The notes under the pieces are model-generated. The model was not told where the DNA came from, did no database searches, and saw nothing but the letters and a program-made list of their open reading frames with translations. Positions 1-7,112 of a stretch of DNA of 24,492 nucleotides are shown piece after piece (the stretch's first letter is position 1; each line of letters begins with the position of its first letter). Source of the DNA: an uncultured Prevotella sp. (lineage in GTDB: Bacteria; Bacteroidota; Bacteroidia; Bacteroidales; Bacteroidaceae); contig CALFGU010000115.1 in NCBI GenBank assembly GCA_937877685.1, positions 1 to 24,492 of the forward strand, read 5' to 3'. The position numbers and the translations under genes are program-made.

Positions 1-1302
1 GTTATACCATTCTTCAGGAAGTCCTGCCCATTGGGTGTAATATCTAGCAGCTTCAAGATAAGCAGGCATATTCGAAACTTTATCTTCACGTGCACTTAAT
101 CCCATACCACCCCCAAAGCGCACTGCGTCTGCGGACACAACGCCTTTTTCGTTGCTCTGATTAGTTAAAACAACGCCTTGAAGGTTTCGTGCTTCAGCAA
201 GAAATTCAAATGTCCCTAAATACACCCATGTGTTACCGCCAATCTGTTGGTTTACGCTAAAAACGCTCTCTCCTCCAGAATGATAGACTATGTAATGAGC
301 ATCTTTTACACTATTAGGTAGGGACACGTAAGACACATAAACGGCATAATTACCGCTTTTTGTGAATATTGGAGTCCAGCGTGCCGTGCTTGCTTCACGT
401 TTTCCTTTAACGGTTTCAATACATTTTGCTGTTCCTAATAGGAAGGGATTCATTCCATCAAGCAAAGTACCTTCGTTAAAGGAAAATCCCCTTTTGTCTT
501 CAATCGTTTTCCATTGCTGGGTTGAAACCATTTTCTCTACGTATGCGCCATTCGTAGAAGTCTCATCATTGTCAATAATGAACATTGAGGTTTGAGGGTC
601 TCTTTCACGATTGGTCACAACAATCCCTCCCGCACGTTCTATCATAGGGAATAGGAAGGGATAGACAATGGATTGTGTGAGTAAGTCCTCTGTTGTAGAG
701 AAAAGGTAAGGGCGTTGCCATCCCCATTGCGATATCTTGTTCTTGTAATAATATCCATGACTAGGATACACCATCAAGTGGCGGTTTTGCAACCCCTTGG
801 TAATGGTGTATGGACGTGTAATTGACTTCACCCAAGGTGCATTTCCTGATGCATCTTTCTTGCCCCACATACGTTTGGTGTCAATGCTATCGGTGCGAAG
901 GTAATTAGGGATGAGAGATTCAAAGGGGGTGTCACGCTTCGCTAATAAACGCAACTTATAATCGGAATAATCTTTAGGTAATAAACGAGAAATGTTCTTA
1001 TAGATATTCTTTAACAAACCCTCATAAATTAATTGAGAATAAAATGGTTCGTTAGGATATAATAACACCTCTTTGTGCTCATCGTCTACCTTTAAAGAGT
1101 CTATTCCATATTTGCGCATTGGGCGATACCCACTACGCTTATATTTCTCAAAATAGGGTTTTAAAACGTCGGTCAATTCCTTCGCTTTTTCTTCGTTGTT
1201 AGATACAACGTCGTGCATCCCTTTTTCCGATAAAAGGGATGCACGAGAATCTAGTGTTATAATAGTTAATAAACAAATAATGGATATGATATACCTCATC
1301 AT
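1..1302 (-). CDS. N-acetylmuramoyl-L-alanine amidase-like protein with golvesin-type domain (3' end outside window)
   Basis: I translated this open frame by hand: 434 codons from ATG at 1302 to the window edge without a stop, so the C terminus is missing. An N-terminal hydrophobic segment (residues 3-17) suggests export. Residues about 175-240 contain a hydrolase-like core (HLMVYPSHGYYY, then WGWQRPYLFSTTEDLLT and ITNRERD-like VVTNRERD) that resembles the cell-wall amidase half of Bacteroidetes proteins often labelled xanthan lyase. Residues about 300-400 look like the inserted golvesin-type beta-sandwich (WTPIFTKSGNYAVYVSY, HSGG, GGNTWVYLGTFEF, ADAVRFGGG). The amidase-like sequence resumes after it (YLEAARYYTQWAGLPEEWY). 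The likely role is peptidoglycan cleavage or binding in the periplasm; substrate is inferred. It starts 2 nt after the acyltransferase stop, so it is probably the last gene of a three-gene operon. ATG at 1299 is an alternative start. Confidence 0.75.
   Translation of the reverse strand, partial: MMRYIISIICLLTIITLDSRASLLSEKGMHDVVSNNEEKAKELTDVLKPYFEKYKRSGYRPMRKYGIDSLKVDDEHKEVLLYPNEPFYSQLIYEGLLKNIYKNISRLLPKDYSDYKLRLLAKRDTPFESLIPNYLRTDSIDTKRMWGKKDASGNAPWVKSITRPYTITKGLQNRHLMVYPSHGYYYKNKISQWGWQRPYLFSTTEDLLTQSIVYPFLFPMIERAGGIVVTNRERDPQTSMFIIDNDETSTNGAYVEKMVSTQQWKTIEDKRGFSFNEGTLLDGMNPFLLGTAKCIETVKGKREASTARWTPIFTKSGNYAVYVSYVSLPNSVKDAHYIVYHSGGESVFSVNQQIGGNTWVYLGTFEFLAEARNLQGVVLTNQSNEKGVVSADAVRFGGGMGLSAREDKVSNMPAYLEAARYYTQWAGLPEEWYN
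1211..1246. repeat. Perfect 15-bp inverted repeat inside a coding region
   Basis: Arms 1211-1225 (TCGTGCATCCCTTTT) and 1232-1246 are exact reverse complements, separated by 6 nt. The repeat covers roughly codons 19-31 of the amidase-like gene, just after its signal-like segment. In RNA it would form a strong hairpin about 55-90 nt after the start codon. Confidence 0.9.
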
Positions 1303-1304
1303 TA

Positions 1305-1856
1305 TTAAATTTCTTCAATAGCAAATTTTTGAGGATACTTAGCATTTGAATACTTATAGTAATCCATTATTTCACGCATGTCTGCTTCTATATCTCCAGA
1401 GGGGAAGATTTCCTTCGTACACCTGATGATTTTGTTCTTATAATCTAAATCAAAAAGTTGTATGGGGATGCCTGCCTTTTTAGCAATGAAATAGAAACCA
1501 CGTTTCCATTTGTCTACTCTTGAGCGAGTACCCTCGGGAGTTATTGCTAGTTCAAAATGAGTTATGCCTTTTATCCGTTCCGCTAACAGGTCAGTTAGAC
1601 TATTCTTCTTGGAGCGATAAACAGGAATGCCACCGAGCTTTCGGAAGAGCAACCCTAAGGGCCAAAAGAACCATTCCTTTTTCATTAAGAAATTGGCCGT
1701 GCGACCCTTTGCTCTATAATAGAGTTGTCCGTAAATGAAATCCCAATTACTCGTGTGAGGAGCAACACAAAGAATACACTTGTCACGATGGGGCACCGTG
1801 ACATTCTCCTGCCATCCTAAGTGTTTAAATAAAAGGCGATGATAAAAGTTTGCCAT
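1305..1856 (-). CDS. PlsC-family 1-acyl-sn-glycerol-3-phosphate acyltransferase-like protein
   Basis: The 183-aa protein has the two diagnostic blocks of the glycerolipid acyltransferase family: motif I as HTSNWD (acyl-transfer His/Asp, here HxxxxD) and motif III as TPEGTRSR. A hydrophobic stretch FFWPLGLLFRKLGGIPVYR lies between them, as usual. The family transfers an acyl chain to lysophosphatidic acid or a related acceptor at the inner membrane; the exact acceptor is not shown by the sequence. The frame is open up to ATG 1889, but that start would overlap the upstream gene by 26 nt. ATG at 1856 leaves an 8-nt gap and gives the typical short N terminus (MANFYHRLLFKHLGW), so I chose it. The gene sits between an 87-aa unknown and an amidase-like gene in one apparent operon, which suggests an envelope role. 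Confidence 0.85.
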   Translation of the reverse strand: MANFYHRLLFKHLGWQENVTVPHRDKCILCVAPHTSNWDFIYGQLYYRAKGRTANFLMKKEWFFWPLGLLFRKLGGIPVYRSKKNSLTDLLAERIKGITHFELAITPEGTRSRVDKWKRGFYFIAKKAGIPIQLFDLDYKNKIIRCTKEIFPSGDIEADMREIMDYYKYSNAKYPQKFAIEEI

Positions 1857-1863
1857 AATCAAA

Positions 1864-2127
1864 CTATGCCTTAATAATATCTTCAGCAATAGCGTTGATA
1901 GAATCGGTAAACTCTGCTACCAGCTTTTTATAGAACTTCTTTTCGTTGCCCTTTTCTGTGTGTGAAAGACGAGAAACAAAATCTTGGCACAATTCTACCA
2001 ATTTTCCTTCGAGAGCGAATAATGCTTCCTTATTTGCATCCTTACACATACTGAGAGCGACGCAATCTGCAAAAAGTTCGCCACAAGCGCCCTTTATTGC
2101 CTTCTTAAGAACCTTACGACTTGCCAT
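1864..2127 (-). CDS. Conserved hypothetical 87-aa protein
   Basis: Small, highly helical, Lys/Glu/Ala-rich protein (MASRKVLKKAIKGACGELFA...). It has no signal peptide or membrane segment and contains three cysteines (C15, C22, C28). I recognise no catalytic motif. Length and helical character would fit a small bundle protein; no function is proposed. It is the first gene of a probable operon with the acyltransferase (8-nt gap) and the amidase-like gene. The upstream region 2128-2199 must hold its promoter, but no perfect TAnnTTTG box is visible there. Confidence 0.75.
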   Translation of the reverse strand: MASRKVLKKAIKGACGELFADCVALSMCKDANKEALFALEGKLVELCQDFVSRLSHTEKGNEKKFYKKLVAEFTDSINAIAEDIIKA

Positions 2128-2199
2128 AAAATATGAAGTTTTTAGTTCAGTGTCAAGTTATTACACCGAAACAATATTAAGAATAGTTTTAAATAGAAT

Positions 2200-2235
2200 A
2201 GAAAGTGAGAAGAGTGTTCGTCTTTCTCACTTTCT
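2200..2235 (-). terminator. Terminator hairpin downstream of the oxidoreductase operon
   Basis: Perfect 12-bp arms at 2200-2211 (AGAAAGTGAGAA) and 2224-2235 with a 12-nt loop, 33 nt beyond the stop of the gamma subunit gene. On the minus strand the hairpin is followed by ATTCTATTT, a weak U-tract. On the plus strand it is followed by a richer T stretch, so it could act in both directions. Confidence 0.6.
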
Positions 2236-2267
2236 TTTGTTTATTTTTAATAGAGTAGGAAAAATCT

Positions 2268-2804
2268 TTACTTGATAATCTCCATACCCTTAAGGATTGC
2301 TTGTTCGTTGACAGGGAGAAGTCCGTGGTGGCGTTCGGGAAGTGTCTTAGCGAGTGCTTTCATCACACTTTCCAAATTTACGATGGGGTGTTTCTTTAAG
2401 TAACCACCCAAAATCATCATGTTGAAACACTTCATGATTTTCATCTCAGCCGCCGTTTCCATCGCACTAATGCTATAGATGTTGATGTCTGTGCGTGTGG
2501 GAGGGTTGAGAATGCCAAAACTATCGTAAATAAGCGTACCACCGGGTTTTACCTTAGCCTCAAACTTATCTACTGATGGTTGGTTCAAAAGGATGGCAGT
2601 GTCATATTGTGAAAGGATGGGCGAAGAAATGGGTTCGTCGCTCACTATCACTGTTACATTTGCCGTACCCCCACGTTGTTCAGGGCCATAGGCGGGCATC
2701 CATGTTACTTCTTTATCTTCCATCAATCCAGCATAGGCCAAAATTTTTCCCATAGAGAGAACGCCTTGACCTCCAAAACCGGAAATAATTATTTCTTGTT
2801 TCAT
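2268..2804 (-). CDS. 2-oxoacid:ferredoxin oxidoreductase gamma subunit (KorC/VorA type)
   Basis: 178-aa protein beginning MKQEIIISGFGGQGVLSMGK, the signature opening of the gamma domain of pyruvate/2-oxoacid ferredoxin oxidoreductases. It continues with YGPEQRGGTANVTV, another hallmark of the family. With the other subunits it catalyses reversible CoA-dependent oxidative decarboxylation of a 2-oxoacid with ferredoxin as electron acceptor, in the cytoplasm. Family members run about 175-190 aa, so it is full length. It is the last gene of the operon, 23 nt after the beta subunit gene, and is followed by a hairpin at 2200-2235. Confidence 0.92.
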   Translation of the reverse strand: MKQEIIISGFGGQGVLSMGKILAYAGLMEDKEVTWMPAYGPEQRGGTANVTVIVSDEPISSPILSQYDTAILLNQPSVDKFEAKVKPGGTLIYDSFGILNPPTRTDINIYSISAMETAAEMKIMKCFNMMILGGYLKKHPIVNLESVMKALAKTLPERHHGLLPVNEQAILKGMEIIK

Positions 2805-2827
2805 ATCTTGGAATACTTCGGAGCTCC

Positions 2828-3592
2828 TTATTCTTTATCCTTAAGGTCGCCCAATTGATAATACTTAAACATGTTTTCCTCCATCCATTCGTTGGCCTTA
2901 ACGGGTGTCAACTTCCAACCAGAAGAGCATGTAGAAACGATTTCTACAAGACTTGAACCCTTGCCTGCCAATGAATTTTCAAATGCCTTGCGGATGGCCT
3001 TCTTGGTCTTGCGAATGGCGGCTACATTCTGCACACTATTACGCGACACGAAACAAGTGCCTTCCAAGAGTGCGGCCATTTCGGAAATCTTCAAAGGATA
3101 ACCATGCAACTGAGGGTCGCGGCCATAAGGGCAAGTTACTGTCTTTTGACCAATCAATGTCGTGGGCGCCATCTGTCCGCCTGTCATGCCATAAATTGCA
3201 TTGTTGATGAAAATCATAGCGATGTTTTCACCACGATTCAAGGCATGAATGGCTTCACCTGTACCGATACAACCGATGTCACCATCTCCCTGATAAGAAA
3301 AAACCAACTTGTTGGGCCACAAGCGCTTAATAGCAGTAGCAAGAGCTGGAGCACGACCATGAGCCGCTTCTTGCCAGTCAATATCAAGGTATCTGTAAGC
3401 AAATACGGAGCAACCTACAGGGCAGACACCTATAGCATCTTCCTCCAATCCCATTTCCTGAATGACTTCAGCAATGAGTTTATGTACAACACCGTGTGAA
3501 CATCCAGGACAATAGTGCATGTCTGTATCGTTCATCAATTTGGGTTTCTCATACACCAAATTCTCGGGTTTGATAATATCTTCTTTACGCAT
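2828..3592 (-). CDS. 2-oxoacid:ferredoxin oxidoreductase beta subunit, thiamine pyrophosphate-binding
   Basis: 254-aa protein with the TPP-binding motif GDGDIGCIGTGEAIHAL followed by INNAIYGMTGGQMAPTT (GDG...NN pattern). It also has cluster-type cysteines in YCPGCSHG near residue 28 and CPVGCS near residue 58. This subunit holds the thiamine cofactor and, by analogy with the family, a [4Fe-4S] cluster. Substrate could be 2-oxoglutarate or branched-chain 2-oxoacids; sequence by eye does not separate these. It starts 1 nt after the stop of the small membrane protein gene and precedes the gamma gene, so it is clearly co-transcribed. Confidence 0.92.
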   Translation of the reverse strand: MRKEDIIKPENLVYEKPKLMNDTDMHYCPGCSHGVVHKLIAEVIQEMGLEEDAIGVCPVGCSVFAYRYLDIDWQEAAHGRAPALATAIKRLWPNKLVFSYQGDGDIGCIGTGEAIHALNRGENIAMIFINNAIYGMTGGQMAPTTLIGQKTVTCPYGRDPQLHGYPLKISEMAALLEGTCFVSRNSVQNVAAIRKTKKAIRKAFENSLAGKGSSLVEIVSTCSSGWKLTPVKANEWMEENMFKYYQLGDLKDKE

Positions 3593-3593
3593 A

Positions 3594-3872
3594 TTAATTC
3601 TTATTTCTTGTTTTTTTCATTCCAGGCATTCTAAACATCACCTCTACGATTTTGACACACACGGCAATAAGTCCGATGATATACCATTGATTGGTGTATT
3701 CGGGGAAACACCAAATTCCAATCATCGTTGCGGCAGCGAGCAACATAAATATAGCGTTGAGAATATTGCGGAGTAGCAACATCTTGCGCTCTTTCATACG
3801 TTGACGCTCTTCTCGCTCAGGGTGGTTTAAGCGCTCAAAGATGGACTGTTGTTCGTTGGGATTATTAACCAT
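3594..3872 (-). CDS. Small two-helix membrane protein encoded inside the oxidoreductase operon
   Basis: 92-aa protein. Residues 1-30 are hydrophilic and charged (FERLNHPEREERQRMKERK). Two hydrophobic segments follow, at about 32-52 (MLLLRNILNAIFMLLAAATMIGIW) and 63-80 (YIIGLIAVCVKIVEVMF), and the tail is basic. Its start codon overlaps the end of the alpha subunit gene by 8 nt and its stop is 1 nt before the beta subunit start, so it is translationally coupled to both. No function is established to my knowledge. The position suggests an anchor or assembly factor for the oxidoreductase complex at the membrane, which is inference. Confidence 0.8.
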   Translation of the reverse strand: MVNNPNEQQSIFERLNHPEREERQRMKERKMLLLRNILNAIFMLLAAATMIGIWCFPEYTNQWYIIGLIAVCVKIVEVMFRMPGMKKTRNKN

Positions 3873-4962
3873 TGACTTTCTTCGTAAGTGCCACGAGTGC
3901 TTCTACAACTTCTTCGGGGTCAGGAACAATACCACCCAAACGTCCGAAATGCTCAACAGGAATACGTTCACCTACAGCCAAACGTACATCGTGAACCATC
4001 TGTCCGGCGTTGATTTCCATCGTCAACACACCCTTGAGGTTCTTTGAGTATTTACGGATTTCCTTTTCGGGGAAGGGCCAAAGAGTAATAGGACGGAATA
4101 CACCCACCTTGATACCTCTTTCTGCTGCCAATTCAACAGCCTTTTGTGAAATACGTGCTGCCGAACCAAAGGCTACAATCATGTAGTCAGCATCTTCCAT
4201 TCCGCTTACTTCATAGCGCACTTCGTTGGCCTTAATATCAGCATACTTCGCTTGGAGGCGGAGGTTATTCTGCTCCATCACTTCCGACTGAAGTTCTACC
4301 GACGTAATAATATTATGCTTCTCACGCTTGCCCTTACCAGTTGTAGCCCAAGGACAAGTTGCCTTGATTTCTTCTTCCGTACGACGGGGCTTGAAGGGAG
4401 GAAGCACTACCTTTTCCATCATCTGACCGATAATACCATCGGAGAGAATCATCACCGGAGTGCGATACTTAAATGCCAAGTCAAAAGCCACATCCACGAA
4501 ATCAGCCATTTCTTGTACAGAGCAAGGTGCCAATACGATGACATTGTAGTCACCATTACCGCCACCACGAGTTGCCTGATTGTAGTCGCCTTGTGACGGT
4601 TGAATAGTACCTAAACCAGGTCCCCCACGTTGTACGTTCACAATAACACCAGGAACTTCAGCACCTGCCATATAGGTGATACCTTCCTGCATCAACGCTA
4701 CACCAGGACTTGATGAAGAAGTCATCACGCGCTTACCTGATGCACCGCCACCATAAATCATATAAATAGAAGCCACTTCACTTTCTGCCTGGAGTACCAC
4801 CATACCAGTTGTTTCCCAAGGCTTTTCAGCAGCCAATGTTTCCAAAATCTCTGATTGAGGCGTAATGGGATAACCAAAATAACCGTCACATCCACAACGA
4901 ATTGCAGCATGTGCGATAGCCTCATTTCCTTTCATCAAAAGGACTTCCTTATCTTGCTTCAT
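3865..4962 (-). CDS. vorB: 2-oxoacid:ferredoxin oxidoreductase alpha subunit (VorB/KorA type)
   Basis: 365-aa protein typical of the stand-alone alpha subunit: LMKGNEAIAHAAIRCGCDGYFGYPITPQSEILE, then VLQAESEVAS, MTSSSSPGVALMQEG and GGPGLGTIQPSQGDY. Bacteroidetes homologues are commonly named VorB (3-methyl-2-oxobutanoate dehydrogenase), but 2-oxoglutarate oxidoreductase KorA is equally plausible. In Bacteroidales such enzymes feed the reductive branch of central carbon metabolism. The four-subunit layout (delta ferredoxin, alpha, beta, gamma) is complete here. The gene lies 6 nt downstream of the ferredoxin subunit gene and overlaps the small membrane protein gene by 8 nt. Confidence 0.92.
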   Translation of the reverse strand: MKQDKEVLLMKGNEAIAHAAIRCGCDGYFGYPITPQSEILETLAAEKPWETTGMVVLQAESEVASIYMIYGGGASGKRVMTSSSSPGVALMQEGITYMAGAEVPGVIVNVQRGGPGLGTIQPSQGDYNQATRGGGNGDYNVIVLAPCSVQEMADFVDVAFDLAFKYRTPVMILSDGIIGQMMEKVVLPPFKPRRTEEEIKATCPWATTGKGKREKHNIITSVELQSEVMEQNNLRLQAKYADIKANEVRYEVSGMEDADYMIVAFGSAARISQKAVELAAERGIKVGVFRPITLWPFPEKEIRKYSKNLKGVLTMEINAGQMVHDVRLAVGERIPVEHFGRLGGIVPDPEEVVEALVALTKKVNG

Positions 4963-4968
4963 AACTTT

Positions 4969-5202
4969 TTATGCGTCAATCTTTGTTTTATACACCGTGA
5001 TGCAAGCGTCGGGGCAAACAATAGCACACGAACTGCATCCTATACATTCCTCGGGTTGTACATCTACACAAAATGCATAACCCTTATGATTCACTTCCTT
5101 GCCGCTGAGCGACAAACATTTCTTGGGGCAAGCCACAACGCAAAGGTTACACCCCTTGCATCGCTCGGTGTTGATCACCACGGCTCCTACAATCTTTGCC
5201 AT
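4969..5202 (-). CDS. 2-oxoacid:ferredoxin oxidoreductase delta subunit, 2x[4Fe-4S] ferredoxin
   Basis: 77-aa ferredoxin-like protein with two complete cluster motifs: CKGCNLCVVACP and CIGCSSCAIVCP, each CxxCxxCxxxCP. It passes electrons between the catalytic subunits and external ferredoxin. The frame is open to ATG 5232, but family members begin at MAKIVGAVVINTERC, so I place the start at ATG 5202. It is the first gene of the operon. The leader upstream holds a 6-bp inverted repeat (5225-5230 with 5238-5243). A near-consensus minus-strand box TAAATTTC at 5270-5277 is a possible -7 element. Confidence 0.9.
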   Translation of the reverse strand: MAKIVGAVVINTERCKGCNLCVVACPKKCLSLSGKEVNHKGYAFCVDVQPEECIGCSSCAIVCPDACITVYKTKIDA

Positions 5203-5342
5203 AATGGTTGATTTTAATAATTCATACCACATTAGAAGTGGTACTTTCCATATTCTAATTTAGTTATCGAAATTTAATTACGTGTCATGAGAAATACTAT
5301 ATGAAGCAACTCATCACCTAAAAAACTCACACACGCACAAAC

Positions 5343-5615
5343 TCAATGATTATACATATCCTTATTGTAAAAATCCATGATATCCTTAATCATTGATAAT
5401 TGCTCTTGTGCTGGTCCATCAGGGTTGAGTGTTTGAGCTTGCAGGTAGGCATCCGTTGCTTTCTTCCAGTCGCCCTTTCTCATCAGGACCTTACCTTTGA
5501 GGTAATAAAGGGCGTCATCAGTAGGCGACTCTTGGAGCAATATATCAACGTTCGTAAGCGCTTCATCCAACATTCCACTATCAATAAGCGCTTGAATGCT
5601 TTCTTTTGTTACCAC
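5343..5615 (-). CDS. Small tetratricopeptide-repeat protein
   Basis: 90-aa all-helical protein. Residues about 4-70 read as two TPR units (ALIDSGMLDEALTNVDILLQESPTDDALYYLKGKVLMRKGDWKKATDAYLQAQTLNPD), with TPR consensus residues LYYLKGKVLMRKGDWKKATDAYLQALxLNP. TPRs mediate protein-protein contacts; no partner can be named. There is no signal peptide, so it is probably cytoplasmic. It is transcribed toward the oxidoreductase operon, with 140 nt between its stop and the ferredoxin gene start, so separate transcription is possible. A -7 box TAATTTTG lies 30 nt upstream of its ATG. Confidence 0.8.
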   Translation of the reverse strand: MVTKESIQALIDSGMLDEALTNVDILLQESPTDDALYYLKGKVLMRKGDWKKATDAYLQAQTLNPDGPAQEQLSMIKDIMDFYNKDMYNH

Positions 5616-5644
5616 TTTGTAAGTCTTAGTTTAATTATTGAAAG

Positions 5645-5652
5645 CAAAATTA
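5645..5652 (-). promoter_or_regulatory. Bacteroidetes -7 box for the TPR gene
   Basis: TAATTTTG on the minus strand matches TAnnTTTG exactly. The implied transcription start near 5638-5640 gives a leader of about 25 nt. No good TTTG appears at the usual 19-21 nt spacing; a TTTG sits 12 nt upstream instead (5665-5668). Confidence 0.45.
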
Positions 5653-5705
5653 AGTTTTTTATAACAAACTATCGCACCAATCACGGAATATTTTAAGTTT
5701 AAATA

Positions 5706-5740
5706 CAAAAAAAGATTGACAACCTTGCGATTGTCAATCT
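5706..5740 (-). terminator. Intrinsic terminator of tRNA-Lys
   Basis: Perfect 10-bp stem, arms 5713-5722 (AGATTGACAA) and 5731-5740, with an 8-nt loop. On the minus strand it is followed by a run of seven T (5706-5712). It begins 12 nt after the mature tRNA 3' end, as expected for a single-tRNA transcript. Confidence 0.85.
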
Positions 5741-5751
5741 CGAATAACTCG

Positions 5752-5824
5752 TACACCCTCAGGGATTCGAACCCAGGACCCACTGATTAAGAGTCAGTTG
5801 CTCTACCAACTGAGCTAAGAGTGC
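5752..5824 (-). tRNA. tRNA-Lys (anticodon CTT)
   Basis: 73-nt cloverleaf read on the minus strand. Acceptor arms GCACTCT/AGGGTGT pair with two G-U pairs. The D-arm is GCTC-AGTTGGTA-GAGC and the anticodon stem is ACTGA/TCAGT around loop CTCTTAA (anticodon CTT, reading AAG). The T-arm contains GGTTCGAATCC. Discriminator is A and CCA is not encoded. It has its own promoter upstream and terminator downstream. Confidence 0.96.
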
Positions 5825-5844
5825 ATGCATTGATGTTTCTCGTT

Positions 5845-5882
5845 TGCGATGCAAAATTACAACTAATTTATTTACTAAACAA
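5845..5882 (-). promoter_or_regulatory. Promoter of tRNA-Lys
   Basis: A minus-strand TAATTTTG (5852-5859) matches the TAnnTTTG -7 box. TTG at 5880-5882 lies 20 nt upstream, the spacing expected for the -33 element. The implied start near 5845 is about 20 nt ahead of the tRNA 5' end. Confidence 0.6.
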
Positions 5883-6018
5883 GAGTCATTCTGTTTTTTT
5901 TACTTAAAATTTAAATCTTCTCAAGTTTATGCTTTGTTTGTAAAATAAAGATGACAACATAGATAATATTTAAGGGTTGTTGTTGTACCTCCTCTGATGT
6001 TTGTTTGTTGAATAGGGG

Positions 6019-6474
6019 TTATCGTTCAGTTGCCATTAAGTCGTAATCTTCGTCATCTAATTCGTCTTCATCGATGTATAGTCCGAGGAAAAGGGGAATA
6101 TTGTCTTCAGCGGCAAAGTCATCAAGAGCGCGACGATCTTTCTTTGTGGGGCGCCCTGTTCCTCTTGCGCGATCAATGAAACCTGAGATTTTGCTCATTT
6201 CTAGCAGTTCGTATTGCTCAGGAGCGGTAATGTTTTCTAAAATATCAGGAAGGAGTTTTGCGCCAACTCGCTTCTCAATAGCTTGCTTCACGCGAAAGGT
6301 ATAAGTGATGGGTGCTTTTTTTACTCCAACCTTATCACCCTCTTTAACCGTGCGTGAGGGTTTTACTTGTGCCCCATTGATGGTGATGCGCCCATTCTTA
6401 CATGCATCAGCGGCTAGTGTGCGAGTTTTATAGATGCGTGCGGCCCACAACCATTTGTCTATGCGAGCTTCCAT
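6019..6474 (-). CDS. hslR: S4-domain RNA-binding protein, Hsp15-like
   Basis: 151-aa protein starting MEARIDKWLWAARIYKTRTLA, the classic opening of the Hsp15/S4 fold. ACKNGRITINGAQVKPSRTVKEGDKV completes the roughly 60-residue S4 RNA-binding domain. Hsp15 homologues bind 50S subunits carrying stalled peptidyl-tRNA and help ribosome recycling. The middle contains a basic stretch (RARGTGRPTKKDRR) seen in the family. The C-terminal 25 residues are very acidic (DEDELDDEDYD). It lies 3 nt after pth, and that pairing fits, because Pth hydrolyses the peptidyl-tRNA that Hsp15 handles. The symbol is by similarity. Confidence 0.85.
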   Translation of the reverse strand: MEARIDKWLWAARIYKTRTLAADACKNGRITINGAQVKPSRTVKEGDKVGVKKAPITYTFRVKQAIEKRVGAKLLPDILENITAPEQYELLEMSKISGFIDRARGTGRPTKKDRRALDDFAAEDNIPLFLGLYIDEDELDDEDYDLMATER

Positions 6475-6477
6475 GAT

Positions 6478-7041
6478 TTATTTTTTGTTAAAATTACACA
6501 TTGCATGCTGGATGCCTTGAAGTGCGTAGTCCTTAATCATATCAGATGCAATGCTAATACGTTCGTCCATCTTTGCGAGGTCTTCAGCACCAAATTCTCC
6601 AAGAACAAAATCTACTTGTCCGCCCTTTGGGAAGTCGTTCCCAATCCCAAAACGTAAACGAGCATAGTTTTGAGTGCCCATTACGGAAGTGATGTGTCGC
6701 AAACCGTTGTGTCCTGCTTCCGAACCATTGGGCTTCATGCGGAGTTGGCCGAAGGGGAGGGCAAGGTCGTCAACTACAACTAGCACATGGTCAAGAGGAA
6801 TCTTCTTTTCATTCATCCAATAGCGAACAGCATTTCCCGAGAGGTTCATATATGTGGATGGTTTCAAGAGGGTGAGCAGGCGATTTTTGACACGTATTGT
6901 TGTTACAAAACCATAGCGTTTGTCTTCCCAGTTTGCACCAGCCGCCTTTGCCATAGCGTCAACAACTCGGAATCCTATGTTATGTCGTGTGTTGGCATAT
7001 TCATCGCCGATGTTGCCAAGTCCAACTATTAGATAATGCAT
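6478..7041 (-). CDS. pth: Peptidyl-tRNA hydrolase
   Basis: 187-aa protein with the Pth signatures: YLIVGLGNIGDEYANTRHNIGF (catalytic His in TRHN), LLKPSTYMNLSG, VVVDDLALPFGQLRMKPNGSEAGHNGLRHI (second His and Asp), and RLRFGIGN. It cleaves the ester bond of peptidyl-tRNA released from ribosomes. The frame extends to ATG 7065, but family members start at MHYLIVGLGN, so ATG 7041 is preferred. The gene lies between rplY (71-nt gap) and the Hsp15-like gene (3-nt gap); rplY-pth is a widely conserved arrangement. Confidence 0.96.
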   Translation of the reverse strand: MHYLIVGLGNIGDEYANTRHNIGFRVVDAMAKAAGANWEDKRYGFVTTIRVKNRLLTLLKPSTYMNLSGNAVRYWMNEKKIPLDHVLVVVDDLALPFGQLRMKPNGSEAGHNGLRHITSVMGTQNYARLRFGIGNDFPKGGQVDFVLGEFGAEDLAKMDERISIASDMIKDYALQGIQHAMCNFNKK

Positions 7042-7112
7042 ATTTAAAAGAATTAAAAATGCCAATGTGCGAGGTGCACACTGGCATATATTATAAAGCG
7101 TAGAGTGAAAGA

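Noticed and set aside
4252..4596. 114-codon plus-strand frame opposite the alpha subunit gene
   Set aside because: Antisense shadow of a well-conserved gene.
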